Shown piece after piece: positions 25,071 through 34,991 of a DNA stretch of 64,000 nucleotides (position 1 is its first letter; each line of letters opens with the position of its first letter). Made by a program: the position numbers and the translations under genes. The stretch comes from Microbacterium sp. Se63.02b (GTDB lineage: Bacteria; Actinomycetota; Actinomycetes; Actinomycetales; Microbacteriaceae): assembly GCF_014171575.1 (NCBI RefSeq), contig NZ_CP050453.1:2046001-2110000 (forward strand). The letters are read 5' to 3'. The notes beneath the pieces are model-generated. The model did not search any database. It was not told the DNA's origin and saw only the letters and a list, made by a program, of their open reading frames with translations.

Positions 25071-25324
25071 TCCGGCCAGTCCTTCCGAAGGTCGTCCAGA
25101 TAGCCGGGCGGGTAGGCGACCGTGCCTCTCGTCGCTTCCAGCGCAGCGCGTCGCGCCGCCCGCTTAGCTGAGCGCCTCCCCGCGATGGTCTCGGCGCCCA
25201 GACTCGCGAGTCTGGCGACCAGTTCGGACTTCGGGATGCCGGGCCACTCCTGCGCCGCGAGTTCCAACGCGTCCCGAAGCTGCGCGGTCTGCGTAACCTG
25301 TATGCGGGTCAATGCGGTGGGCAT
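25067..25324 (-). CDS. vapB: Antitoxin of the VapBC pair
   Basis: 85 residues; the N-terminal half (TRIQVTQTAQLRDALELAAQ through ELVARLASLGAETI) reads like a ribbon-helix-helix DNA-binding domain. The rest is basic, then ends in a short acidic/aromatic tail (YPPGYLDDLRKDWPE) of the kind that fills the VapC groove. The ATG at 25324 is preferred over the longer frame, whose extension is low-complexity and runs into the next gene. Probably autoregulates with VapC. Confidence 0.78.
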   Translation of the reverse strand: MPTALTRIQVTQTAQLRDALELAAQEWPGIPKSELVARLASLGAETIAGRRSAKRAARRAALEATRGTVAYPPGYLDDLRKDWPE

Positions 25325-25362
25325 GTCAGCAGAGTACCACCGGCGCGCCGAGGTGGTACAGG

Positions 25363-26940
25363 TCAGCTGGCTTCCTGCAGCACCGGGTCGGTGACGTCGT
25401 CGATCTTGGAGGAGCGGATCGGGTGTCCGGCGGTCGACAGGCAGCGACCGGTCTTCAGATCCCACTTCCAGTCGTGCATGCTGCACGTCAGGATGCCGTC
25501 GTCATCGACCTTGCCGGTCTTCGTGAGGTCGGCACGCAGGTGCGGGCAGCGGCGCTGCACCACCCAGTCGCCGATCTCGGCGTCCTCGGTCTGATCGGTC
25601 TGCTCCTGGTACCAGTTCTCGACGTACTCGATGCGGTCGACCGAGAGGCACTTGAGGAACGTCGTGAGGAACTCGTTGAACTTGCCGCTGCGTCCCACCG
25701 AGAACTGCATGGAGAGGAAGATCGAGTTCGACCAGTCGATCTCGTGGTCGCGGATGTTGGTCGAGACGAGGTCTGCCGGAATGGTGTACCAGTAGACGCA
25801 CTCCTCGCCTGCGTACTCCCGGACCTTCGCCCGCGGGAAGTCGACGACCATGTCGAGGTCGCCGATGCGGAAGCGGACATGCCCTCCGACGCCGAGACGG
25901 ATCGTGCGCGATTTCTTCAGGAGCGGCTCCCACCACTCCTTGATCGCCGCGAGCATCTCGGCGGGCGGGATGATCTCCGCGCGAGTCGCCTCCTCGTCAC
26001 GGATCTCCTGCTGGCGGCTGGCGCGCTGCTCCTCGAGGTACTCCCACTTGTCGTCGAAGATGTGGGCGATCTCGGCCTCGGTGTACAGCGTCTGCTCTGT
26101 GCTGACGACGCCGCCTTCGACCGTGACGACCGTGCCGGGGATGAAGAGCTGGCCGTCGTACTGCGGCGCGAGCTCCTTCATATGCGCGAGGAACTGCTTC
26201 TGATCGGTGAAGATCGACTCGCCGTTCTTGCCCACCCCGTTGTACTGGAACAGTTCGTCGCGCAGGAACATGGGCGGACCGGCCATCGGGAAGACGTGCG
26301 GGGCGTCCACCTTCTCGATGTAGTACATGGCCCGCTTGTTCTGCGCCTCGCGCTTGAGGCGGGCGAAGTTCTGCTTGGCGTCGAGCGGCAGGTCGTAGAC
26401 CATGGGCCACCAGATGGCACCGGAGACCTGGGTGAAGTAGGCGTCGGGCGTGCCGAAGTCGAGCAGTTTCTCGAGGTCGAGCGGGTGCGAGTCGTTCTGG
26501 TTCAGGATGGACCCGGTGCCGTCGTCCACGCTCAGCGAGGAGTCGCCGATGGGGCCGTCGCTGGGTGCGCGCAGCGGTGTGATCATCATCTTCAGCTCAC
26601 CGCGCTGGATCACCTGGCCGGCCGGAGCGTAGGTGATGTTCGTGTAGCCGAGGGCACGGATGTCCTGCTCCAGGTCGTCGGTCGGGTACTCCGGAAGCAG
26701 CACCTCGATGTCCTTGCGGATGTAACGTTCGAGGAGCTTCGGGTCGAAGTGGTCGCGGTGGCGGTGCGAGATCCAGAGGAAGTCGGCTTCGCGCCCGAGA
26801 CGCTCCCAGTCGAGACCCCTGTTGTCGGGGAACGGGAACCACGATCCGTAGAACGACGGCCCGAGGACGGGGTCGCAGATGATGTTCCCGCCCGACGTCT
26901 CGATGAACATCCCGGCGTGGCCGAGTCCCGTGATCCGCAT
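25363..26940 (-). CDS. Metallo-beta-lactamase-fold / Rieske [2Fe-2S] fusion protein
   Basis: 525 residues, intact. The N-terminal half is a metallo-beta-lactamase fold with ISHRHRDHFD (His59, His61, Asp63, His64) and an early GHAGMFIET strand. The C-terminal end is a Rieske cluster site: Cys465-x-His467 and Cys486-x-x-His489, 18 residues apart. The domain pair is that of CMP-N-acetylneuraminate hydroxylase (CMAH), but in the opposite order; the substrate is unknown and sialate chemistry should not be assumed. No signal peptide, so probably cytoplasmic. GGAGG lies 6 bases before the ATG. Confidence 0.85.
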   Translation of the reverse strand: MRITGLGHAGMFIETSGGNIICDPVLGPSFYGSWFPFPDNRGLDWERLGREADFLWISHRHRDHFDPKLLERYIRKDIEVLLPEYPTDDLEQDIRALGYTNITYAPAGQVIQRGELKMMITPLRAPSDGPIGDSSLSVDDGTGSILNQNDSHPLDLEKLLDFGTPDAYFTQVSGAIWWPMVYDLPLDAKQNFARLKREAQNKRAMYYIEKVDAPHVFPMAGPPMFLRDELFQYNGVGKNGESIFTDQKQFLAHMKELAPQYDGQLFIPGTVVTVEGGVVSTEQTLYTEAEIAHIFDDKWEYLEEQRASRQQEIRDEEATRAEIIPPAEMLAAIKEWWEPLLKKSRTIRLGVGGHVRFRIGDLDMVVDFPRAKVREYAGEECVYWYTIPADLVSTNIRDHEIDWSNSIFLSMQFSVGRSGKFNEFLTTFLKCLSVDRIEYVENWYQEQTDQTEDAEIGDWVVQRRCPHLRADLTKTGKVDDDGILTCSMHDWKWDLKTGRCLSTAGHPIRSSKIDDVTDPVLQEAS

Positions 26941-26968
26941 TGCATTCCTCCCGAAAGTGAACGGTTCG

Positions 26969-26974
26969 ATTGTA
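26969..26974 (-). promoter_or_regulatory. Possible -10 element of the MBL/Rieske gene
   Basis: TACAAT on the minus strand, about 28 bases before the ATG in the 81-bp gap behind the helicase gene. A near-consensus -10; no -35 is clear. Confidence 0.4.
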
Positions 26975-27021
26975 CCGAGGGCTCCCTGTGCGCCCCGTCG
27001 ACCGGGCCGGGAGTAATCCGG

Positions 27022-29981
27022 TCAGCCCCCGAAGAGTCCACGGATGTCGTCGGCGGAGAGGGATTGCGAGAACAGCGCCTCGTCATCCAGCACGGCTGTG
27101 AAGAGGCGAGCCTTGCGGCGTTGCAGGTCGAGCACCTTCTCCTCGATCGTCCCGGTCGCGATCATCCGATACACGAACACCTGGCTGCCCTGTCCGATGC
27201 GGTGTGTACGGTCGATCGCCTGTGCTTCCGCCGCCGGGTTCCACCACGGATCGAGGAGGAAGACGTAGTCCGCCTCGGTCAGTGTGAGTCCGAATCCGCC
27301 GGCCTTCAAGCTGATCAGGAACACCGGCTGCTCCCCCGCGGTGAACCCGTCGACAACCTTCTGTCGGCGGCGGGTCGAGCCGTCCAGATGGGCGTAGGGG
27401 ATGCCGGCGGCGTCCAGGCGCGCGGCCGCCAGGTCCAGAAACGACGTGAACTGGCTGAACACGAGCGCCCGATGCCCCTCGGCCTGCAACTCGACCACGC
27501 GCTCGAGCAGCACGTCGAGCTTGCGCGAACCGATCTTCGCGTCCTCGGGGTCGATGAGTCCGGGGGCGAGGCTGAGCATGCGCATCAGAGTGAGAGAGCG
27601 GAACACGATGAACCGGTTGCGGTCCAGGTCTTCGAGCAGGCCGAGCACCTTCTGCCGCTCACGCTGCAGCACCGTCTCATAGAGTGCCCGGTGGGACGAG
27701 CTCAGTTCGACCTCGAGGATCTGCTCCTGTTTGGCCGGAAGCTCCGGAGCGACATGTTCCTTGGTACGTCGTAGAAGCAGAGGGCGGATGCGTCTGCGCA
27801 GCTGCTCGAGGCGGCGTCGACGGTATGGCCCCCCTTCCTCGTTCTCGGGTACCTTTCCCTGCTCGATCGGCTGGATGTACTGCTCGCGGAACTTCCGCGC
27901 CGATGCGAAGAGTCCCGGCGCCGTGAGCTTGAGCAGCGCCCACAGTTCGCTGAGGCTGTTCTCCATCGGGGTCCCGGTGACCGCGAAGGTCACATCGGCC
28001 TGGAACGAGGAGACCGCACGGTGCAACTTGGTCGCCGGGTTCTTCACGAACTGCGCCTCATCGAGGATCAGACCCGCCCACCCCACAGTTGCGTACGCGA
28101 CCTCGTCGAGGCGCGCGACCGCATAGGTCGTGATGACGACATCGACGTCGGCGAGGGCGCTGTCCAGGCGCGGCCCCTGCGTACTGGGGCGCAGCAGCAC
28201 GCGAAGCGTCGGCGCGAATCGTGCGGCCTCATCCCGCCAGGTGGCCAGCACCGACGTCGGCACCACGACGAGGAACGGGCGCTTCTCCCCCGCCTCTCGG
28301 GCGTGCACCATGAGGGCGAGAAGCTGGAGCGTCTTGCCGAGACCCATGTCGTCCGCGAGGATGCCGCCCAACCGATGGCTCCACAGGAACGCGAGCCAGT
28401 TCAGTCCGTCCTGCTGATACGGGCGGAGCCCGGCGGTGATTCCGCTCGGCGCCGGGACAGCGGGCACGGAGGTCGCACTCCGCAGGCTCTCCGCGGTCGC
28501 GCGCCAGCTCACGGCGGGCAGTGCCTCGTCGGCGAGGTCTTCGAACTCCTCCCAGAGATCGGTCTGATAGCGGCTGATCCGCGGACCCGTCTCCCACTCG
28601 TCGAGATCACCCGACTCGTCGATCAGCTCCCGCAGCCGATCGAGTGCCCGATGGTTCAGTGAGAAATAGCTGCCGTCCACCAGGAGCAGCTTCTTCCTCC
28701 CCTTGCTGAGAGCCGTGAACAGAGGCTCGAACGGGATCGTGCGCCCGTCGATCTTCACCAGGACACCGAGATCGAACCAGTCGGGATCGGTGCTCTCGAC
28801 GGTTGAGACCGTGATCTCCGGTTCGCCCGTGAGCTCATGGTAGGTCTTGCGCCGTCCGGAGACGGCGACCTCGACGCCCGCGGCTTCCAACGCAGGGACC
28901 ACACGCGTCATGAACTCGGCGGCCTCGATGTCGTGGAAGGAGCCCGCTGCGGCGAGCGGCTCTCCCCGGTGCTCCGTCCAGACGGACTGGAGCGCATCGC
29001 GCACTGTCTGCTCTGCGGGGAGATCTCGCACCGCATGCCCGCTCGAGGTGAAGGGCACCCGCCCGAAACCGCGGTAGTCCCACTCGAACGCGTACCTGAC
29101 GGTGTCGCCGCGGAGGAAGGAGAGACCCAGCACGGCTTTCGGCGGGGGCAGCACCGGCAGCTCGACGCGGCCGACGGGGCGCACCTCGATACGCCGTGCC
29201 AGCAGAGGGTAGGCATCGCGAAAGAACGCCGCCTCGTCCTGCGCGGGCACGTCCACGCCGCCGCGGCCGCCCAGCAGGGCACGGACCGGTTCGCTCATCG
29301 GCAGCTCGGCGAGAGCCACGCGGAGCTGCGTGCCGAGCACGGCGACCTCGTAGACACCGCTGTGCCCGATCGCCCGGACGGTGACGGGGTCCACGTCGCG
29401 GCCGCCGAAGGCGATCGTGGGGCGCACCACGAGACCGCCATCGTCGTCCCGGCCAACGGTCGCCCTGATCGTGGCGTCCTCGGCGAGCTCGACGGTGGTG
29501 TTCTTCTGCGCGGCCACCAGCGGGATGCCGATGTCCGCCCCGGTCCGCAGATGCCCCCACAGGAGGCCGGATTCGATCAGGTCGGCGACCAGCCAGTCGC
29601 CCGCTGTGCCGGAGAGGAGTGTGTCACGGGCGATGCTGAGCAGATCGGCGAACCATCGGGAGCGATCACGTCCGTACTGCGTCGGAGAGCGTCGCACCGC
29701 ATCCCAGGTCGCTGTGCCCTGCACCCACGCGCCAGACGCCAGGCTCTTCTCGAGCGGGCGGATCCCCAACAGGATCTCGCCCGTGCCTTTCGCGACGTCG
29801 CGCGCGGTCGCCGTGCGTGGAGGACGCGATGCCCAGGGATTCGCACCGCTGCCGTCGCGCACCCGGAGTTCGATGCCGAGCGCGAGCGACGTCTGCGCCT
29901 CATCGCGTCGCCCCCGAGGATCGACCGCCAGTCGCCGGCCGAAGTTCCTTCGGAGCGGGAGGGATCGAGCGGGAGAGCCAT
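27022..29981 (-). CDS. SNF2-family DEAD/DEAH helicase (apparent frameshift near the start)
   Basis: Large SWI2/SNF2 ATPase of about 985 residues. A long N-terminal region (bacterial SNF2-associated type) is followed by Walker A ILADDMGLGKTLQLLAL, LILDEAQFVKN, VTGTPMENSLSELWALL, VFSQFTSFLDLAAARL and SLKAGGFGLTLTEADYVFLLDPWWNP with DRTHRIGQ. The frame breaks in the run of five C at 29911-29915. One more base joins MALPLDPSRSEGTSAGDWRSILGG to RRDEAQTSLALGIELRVRD. No N-terminal SWIM zinc finger is seen, though one is common in this family. Its role, DNA repair or transcription recycling, cannot be told from sequence. Confidence 0.88.
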
Positions 29982-30028
29982 GCACCCATCCTCTCCGACA
30001 CCGCCGACACTGCCGTGCGTCGGAAAGA

Positions 30029-30439
30029 TCAGGCGGCGCGGGCCACCCGCGCGAGGACGCCGTGCACGAACGCGCCGGAGTCGTCGGTCGAGAACTCCTT
30101 GGCCAGCTCCACGGCCTCATCGATCGCGACGGCCGTCGGCACCTCGTCGTTGTAGAGGATCTCCCAGACGGCGATGCGGAGCAGGGCGCGGTCGACCGCA
30201 GGCATCCGCTCGAGCTTCCAATCGCGGCTGTGCGTGGTGATCTGCTCGTCGATGTCGTCGCGCGAGTCGATGATGCCGTCGACGATCTCGCGGGCATACA
30301 GCCACGAAGCCTCGCGGGCGGGCTCGCTCGCCGCGCGCTTCGCCTCGGCGGCCAGAGTCACCGCGAGGTCATCCCCGCGCACGTCAGCCGAGAACAGGAT
30401 GTCGAGAGCGCGCTTGCGCGCCTTCGTCCGGGCGCTCAC
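30029..30439 (-). CDS. nusB: Transcription antitermination factor NusB
   Basis: RNA-binding partner of NusE/S10 in rRNA antitermination. 136 residues, all-alpha, with KARKRALDILFSADVRG at the start and MPAVDRALLRIAVWEILY...VPTAVAIDEAVELAKEFSTDDSGAFVHGVL at the end. The GTG start lies 3 bp after the efp stop, so it is co-transcribed with efp. Confidence 0.96.
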   Translation of the reverse strand: MSARTKARKRALDILFSADVRGDDLAVTLAAEAKRAASEPAREASWLYAREIVDGIIDSRDDIDEQITTHSRDWKLERMPAVDRALLRIAVWEILYNDEVPTAVAIDEAVELAKEFSTDDSGAFVHGVLARVARAA

Positions 30440-30442
30440 GCC

Positions 30443-31003
30443 TTACTTCTCGCGGCCGAGGTAGTCGCCCGTGCGGGTGTCGACCTTGACCTTGGTACCG
30501 GCCTCGACGAACAGCGGCACCTGGATCTCGTAGCCGGTCTCGAGCGTCGCGGGCTTGGTGCCGGCCGACGAGCGGTCGCCCTGCAGGCCCGGCTCGGTGT
30601 AGGTGATCTCCAGGACAACCGAGGCCGGGAGGTCGATGTACAGCGGGTTGCCGTTGTTGAGGGCGATCGTGACGTTCTGGTTCTCGAGAAGGAAGTTCTT
30701 CGCATCGCCGACCGTGGCAGCGCCGACCGTGATCTGGTCGAAGTCGGTCTGGTCCATGAAGACGTAGCCATCACCGTCGGTGTACAGGTACGTGTAGTCG
30801 CGGCGGTCGACGTTCTCGATCTCGATCTTCGCGCCGGCGTTGTAGGTGCGGTCGACGACCTTGCCCGACACGACGTTCTTCAGCTTGGTGCGCACGAACG
30901 CACCGCCCTTGCCGGGCTTGACGTGCTGGAACTCGATGACGCTCCAGAGCTGCCCGTCGATGCTGAGGACGACGCCGTTCTTGATGTCTGCGGTAGATGC
31001 CAT
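30443..31003 (-). CDS. efp: Elongation factor P
   Basis: Relieves ribosome stalling at proline runs. Intact, 186 residues: KOW-like N-terminal domain ([20 protein letters not shown]) with the tip loop [17 protein letters not shown], where Lys32 is the usual modification position, followed by two OB domains ending in the conserved [10 protein letters not shown]. No modification enzyme is nearby, consistent with unmodified actinobacterial EF-P. Confidence 0.97.
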   Translation of the reverse strand: MASTADIKNGVVLSIDGQLWSVIEFQHVKPGKGGAFVRTKLKNVVSGKVVDRTYNAGAKIEIENVDRRDYTYLYTDGDGYVFMDQTDFDQITVGAATVGDAKNFLLENQNVTIALNNGNPLYIDLPASVVLEITYTEPGLQGDRSSAGTKPATLETGYEIQVPLFVEAGTKVKVDTRTGDYLGREK

Positions 31004-31299
31004 GCGCTGCGAGTTCCGTTCGTGTGTCTGCGGGGTCGGGCGGAGCCGACAGTCGATTCTACGGGATCAGCGGCTCGGCCCCGCACGTCCGGGCGCGACA
31101 CCCGCGTTCCCGAGCGACCGACGACGCCGCGAACGTTCGAAGGACCACCCCGGATGTGGTCCCGAGATTGCGGGACCCCGAGGCGAAGCGCGTCGAATGC
31201 GGCAGCCACACGAGAACATAGTGCGGCGACGCATCGCATGAACACCCCGTTGACGTGCGGCTCTTCGACGCTCACCCTGGGCGCAGAGGAGGTGCACTC
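31004..31299. other. Longest non-coding gap (296 bp) between divergent efp and a membrane-protein gene
   Basis: No credible gene in either strand. It holds a possible efp -10 (TAGAAT, minus strand, 31061-31056) and a 7-bp inverted repeat GGTCCCG / CGGGACC with a 6-base loop at 31158-31177. The gap probably carries the two divergent promoters. Confidence 0.5.
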
Positions 31300-31674
31300 A
31301 TGTCGGGAAGGGCCGCACGCAGGCGCAGGACGGATCAGGGTTCCGGCCTGGATCCCACGCTGGTGACCAGTCAGCCGGCGCTTCGTTCGTCCTCGGGCGC
31401 CATCTGGATCATCGTGGGATCGCTGTTCGCCGCGCTCAGCCTGGTGCCGTTGATCGCGATCGTCACGAACGGCGGTCCGGCCGGGTCGGTCGCCCTCGTG
31501 ACGGCGACCCTGGTGGTGTGCAGTCTCGTCGCGATGGTGGTGCTGCGGTCGACCCTCCGCGACGGACCGCCGCGGCTTCGCGCCATGGCGGGGTGCTTCC
31601 TCGCGATGGCGCTGATCGCCCTCCTCGGGATGGTGATCTGCGTGATGATCGTGTGGATCCCCCTGACGGGATGA
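31300..31674 (+). CDS. Small three-helix membrane protein, unknown function
   Basis: 124 residues. A basic N-terminus (GRAARRRRTDQ) is followed by three hydrophobic segments at about 32-56, 62-84 and 96-120. No motif is recognised. ATG at 31300 is preceded by AGGAGG at 7 bases, which fixes the start over the longer upstream frame. It stands alone on the plus strand and ends 11 bp before the convergent aroQ stop. Confidence 0.7.
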   Translation: MSGRAARRRRTDQGSGLDPTLVTSQPALRSSSGAIWIIVGSLFAALSLVPLIAIVTNGGPAGSVALVTATLVVCSLVAMVVLRSTLRDGPPRLRAMAGCFLAMALIALLGMVICVMIVWIPLTG

Positions 31675-31685
31675 TCGGTGCCTCG

Positions 31686-32120
31686 TCAGAGCTGCGCGAT
31701 CAGATCCCGCACCGCATCGCGGTACCCGTCGACGCCTCGCCCGATGACCCGCACCGCTGCGACATCGTGCAGGTACGAGTGGTGACGGAACTCCTCACGC
31801 GCGTAGACATCCGAGATGTGCACCTCGGCGAACGGGAGCGACACCCCGGTGAGCGCGTCGCGGAGCACGACCGAGGTGTGGGTGAGGCCGCCCGGGTTGA
31901 TCACGATCGCCTCGCACTCGCCGCGCGCCGCGTGGATCGCATCGATCAGCACGCCCTCATGGTTGCTCTGCACCGCGCGCACCTCGAAGCCGAACTCCGC
32001 TGCCGCGTCGGCGGTGATGCGCTCGACGTCCGCGAGGGTCGACGTGCCGTAGACCTCCGGCTCCCGCGTGCCCAGCAGGTTCAGGTTCGGCCCGTTGACC
32101 AGCAGGATGCGACGTGTCAC
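31686..32120 (-). CDS. aroQ: 3-dehydroquinate dehydratase, type II
   Basis: Third shikimate step. 144 residues with [17 protein letters not shown] (catalytic Arg/Tyr loop), [26 protein letters not shown] and [18 protein letters not shown] with the catalytic His. The GTG start overlaps the aroB stop as GTGA. Last gene of the aro block. Confidence 0.97.
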   Translation of the reverse strand: MTRRILLVNGPNLNLLGTREPEVYGTSTLADVERITADAAAEFGFEVRAVQSNHEGVLIDAIHAARGECEAIVINPGGLTHTSVVLRDALTGVSLPFAEVHISDVYAREEFRHHSYLHDVAAVRVIGRGVDGYRDAVRDLIAQL

Positions 32121-33204
32121 GCTCCGACCTCCTGATACGCGGCGAAGAGCAGCGACTCATCGGGCGCCTGCAGCACGGTCGGCTTCGCGATGTCGTCGAG
32201 CAGGATGAACCGCAGCATCCCCCGCGGCTCTTCTTGTCGCGCTGCATCGTCGCCAGCAGCTGCGGCCACGCGCCGGCCCGGTACGAGGTCGGAAGGCCCA
32301 GCGACTCGAGAATGGTGCGGTGTCGTTCCGCGGCGGCATCCGACAGTCGGCCGGCGAGACGCGACAGCTCGGCGGCGTACAGCATGCCCACCGAGATCGC
32401 GGCACCGTGTCGCCAGCGGTACCGCTCCGCGTGCTCGATCGCGTGGCCGAGCGTGTGTCCGTAGTTGAGGATCTCGCGCAGCCCCGCCTCACGGAAATCG
32501 TCCGAGACGACCTTCGCCTTCATGTCGATGGCGAGCTCCACCGCGCGACGGAACTCCTCGGTGGTGGTGTCGACAGCGCGCGTCGGATCGGCTTCCACGA
32601 TGTCGAGGATCTCGGGCGCCCAGATGAACCCCGCCTTGACGACCTCCGCGAAGCCCGCTGTCGCCTCGTTCGGGCTGAGGCTCGCGAGCTCGTCGAGGTC
32701 GCCGATCACGGCGCTCGGCGCCCAGAAGGCACCGACCAAGTTCTTGCCCTCGGCCGTGTTCACACCCGTCTTGCCGCCGACCGCGGCATCGACGAGGCCG
32801 AGCACCGTGGTCGGCACCTGGACCAGCTGCACGCCGCGAAGCCAGGTCGCGGCGACGAACCCGGCGAGGTCGGTCACCGCTCCCCCGCCGTAACCGACCA
32901 CGGCATCGCTGCGCGTGAAGTCCGCCTGCCCCATCACCTGCCAGCAGAACGCCGCGACCTCGATGCGCTTCCCCTGCTCCGCGTCAGGGATCTCGGCGAG
33001 CAGCACCTCGCGCGGGCCGTCTGCCGTGTCGGCGAGCAGCCGATCGCGGAGCTCGGCCGCGCGTGCGGCGAGCGTCGGCGGGTGCACGACCAGGATCTTG
33101 CGCACTCCTGGCGCGAGGGCCGCCGATACCCGGTCGAGGACTCCCCGTCCGATCGTGATGCCGTAGGCGTCGTTCCCGGTGACGCTGATGGTCGTCGTGC
33201 TCAT
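32117..33204 (-). CDS. aroB: 3-dehydroquinate synthase (apparent frameshift near the end)
   Basis: Second shikimate step, NAD- and zinc-dependent. Shows [39 protein letters not shown] and the metal-binding [17 protein letters not shown]. The frame breaks in the C-run 32219-32223 (five, six expected). Adding one base turns the end into [20 protein letters not shown] and stops at 32117, overlapping the aroQ start. The ATG at 33204 overlaps the aroK stop. Confidence 0.94.
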
Positions 33205-33721
33205 CGCTGCTCTCTCCTCCATGCCACGATCTCGTCCGCGATCTTCTGCATCGGACGACGCGAGGTGTCGAAGGTCGTCGAGGCGACCTCGGCGTACCAC
33301 CCCCGACGGTCCTCGAAGATCTTCTTCCACCGCTCCACCGGATCCTCTTCCCCGGCCAGCAGGGGGCGGTTGCTGCCCCGCAGCCGGTCGGCCACCGCCT
33401 CAGGGCTGACCGTGAGGAACACGACCGGATGATCCTTCAACAGATCACGGGTTCCGGATTGGGTGACTGCTCCCCCGCCCAACGAGATCACACCGCCGTC
33501 GGAGAGCGCCTCGGCCACGGCCGCCCGCTCGAGGTCGCGGAAGTAGGCCTCCCCTGCTCGGCGAAGATGCCGGGGATGGGACCGTGCTCGGCGACGATGC
33601 GCTTGTCGGTGTCGATGAAGGCGACGCCGAGCCGACGCGCGACGCGGCGACCGACGCTGGTCTTGCCGGCGGCCATCGGGCCGACCAGCACCAGCGTCAG
33701 CGGATCAGCCGCGCTCGTCAT
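33201..33721 (-). CDS. aroK: Shikimate kinase (apparent frameshift)
   Basis: Phosphorylates shikimate with ATP. P-loop [12 protein letters not shown] near residue 15, [11 protein letters not shown] for shikimate binding, and [12 protein letters not shown] later. The frame breaks in CCCC 33551-33554; one more base gives the usual [15 protein letters not shown]. The ATG at 33721 overlaps the aroC 3-prime end by 17 bp. Confidence 0.93.
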
Positions 33722-34932
33722 GCGCGATGAGCGCCGCCTCGGACGCCGGTGTCGTACGCAGCTCCGCCGGGATGCCGTCGAGGTATCCCTCGAGGTTGCG
33801 TCGCGTCTCGCGGATGCTGTCGCCCCCGAACTTCTCGAGCACGGCGTTCGCGAGTTCGACCGCCACCATGGCCTCGGCGACCACACCGGCAGCGGGAACG
33901 GCGCACACGTCGGAGCGCTGATGGTGGGCGGTCGCGTCGTCGCCCGTCGCGATGTCGATCGTGCGCAGCGCGTGCGGGACGGTGGCGATCGGCTTCATCC
34001 CCGCGCGGACGCGCAGCACGGTCCCCGTCGACATGCCCCCCCGGGTGCCGCCCGCCCGATCCGAGCCTCGAGTGATGCCGTCGGCGGTCGCGAACAGCTC
34101 ATCATGCGCGGCCGATCCACGGCGTCGCGTGGTCTCGAAGCCGTCGCCCACCTCGACGCCCTTGATGGCTTGGATGCTCATGAGCGCCTGCGCGAGCCGC
34201 GCATCGAGACGACGGTCCCAGTGCACGTGCGACCCGAGTCCCGGCGGCAGGCCGTAGGCGAGCACCTCGACGATGCCGCCGAGCGTGTCGCCGTCCTTCT
34301 TGGCGTCATCGACCTCGGCTACCATCAGAGCGGACGTCGCGGGGTCGAAGCACCGCAGCGGGTCGGCGTCGAGGGCCTCGACGTCGTCCGGCGTCGGCAG
34401 CGGAGAGCCCGCGGGCACCTGGACCGGGCCGATCGACAGCGTGTGGCTCACAAGGCGGATGCCCAGCTCGTCGAGGAACGACCGGGCGATCGCTCCGAGG
34501 GCGACGCGCGGCCGTCTCCCGAGCGCTCGCGCGCTCGAGGATCGGACGCGCCTCGTCGAAGTCGTACTTCTGCATACCGACGAGGTCGGCATGCCCCGGG
34601 CGAGGACGCGTGAGCGGGGCGCTGCGCCCGCGTGACTTGTCGGTCAGGTCGACGGGCTCGGGGTTCATGACCTCGATCCACTTCGGCCACTCGGTGTTGC
34701 CGATGCGCAGCGCGATCGGGCTGCCCAGGCTCTTGCCGTGACGGACGCCGCCGGAGACGGTGAGCTCGTCCTGCTCGAACTTCATGCGCGAGCCGCGGCC
34801 GTAACCGAGCTTGCGTCGTGCGAGGTCGGCCTGGATGGCCTCGGACGAGACCGGGACGCCGGAGGGCAGACCCTCCATGACGGCGATGAGTTCTGGGCCG
34901 TGCGATTCGCCGGCCGTGAGCACGCGGAGCAT
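33705..34932 (-). CDS. aroC: Chorismate synthase (apparent frameshift)
   Basis: Last shikimate step, making chorismate from EPSP with reduced FMN. The N-terminus has the signature [21 protein letters not shown] and [15 protein letters not shown]. Later come [10 protein letters not shown] and the [33 protein letters not shown] segment. The frame breaks at about 34500-34510 within [18 protein letters not shown], not in a long homopolymer. Chorismate from here feeds the trp genes elsewhere in the window. Confidence 0.94.
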
Positions 34933-34991
34933 TGCTCCAGTCTCCCACGGGTTCGGGTGCCCGCTGCGCCGCGTTTCGTCCTCGGTGCAGG

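Noticed and set aside
31158..31177. Inverted repeat GGTCCCG/CGGGACC as a terminator
   Set aside because: It lies upstream of both divergent genes, with no gene ending into it and no T-run.
30846..31241. Open frames in the efp upstream gap
   Set aside because: Arg/Pro/Ser-rich shadow sequence crossing the efp start; no ribosome-binding site or coherent fold.
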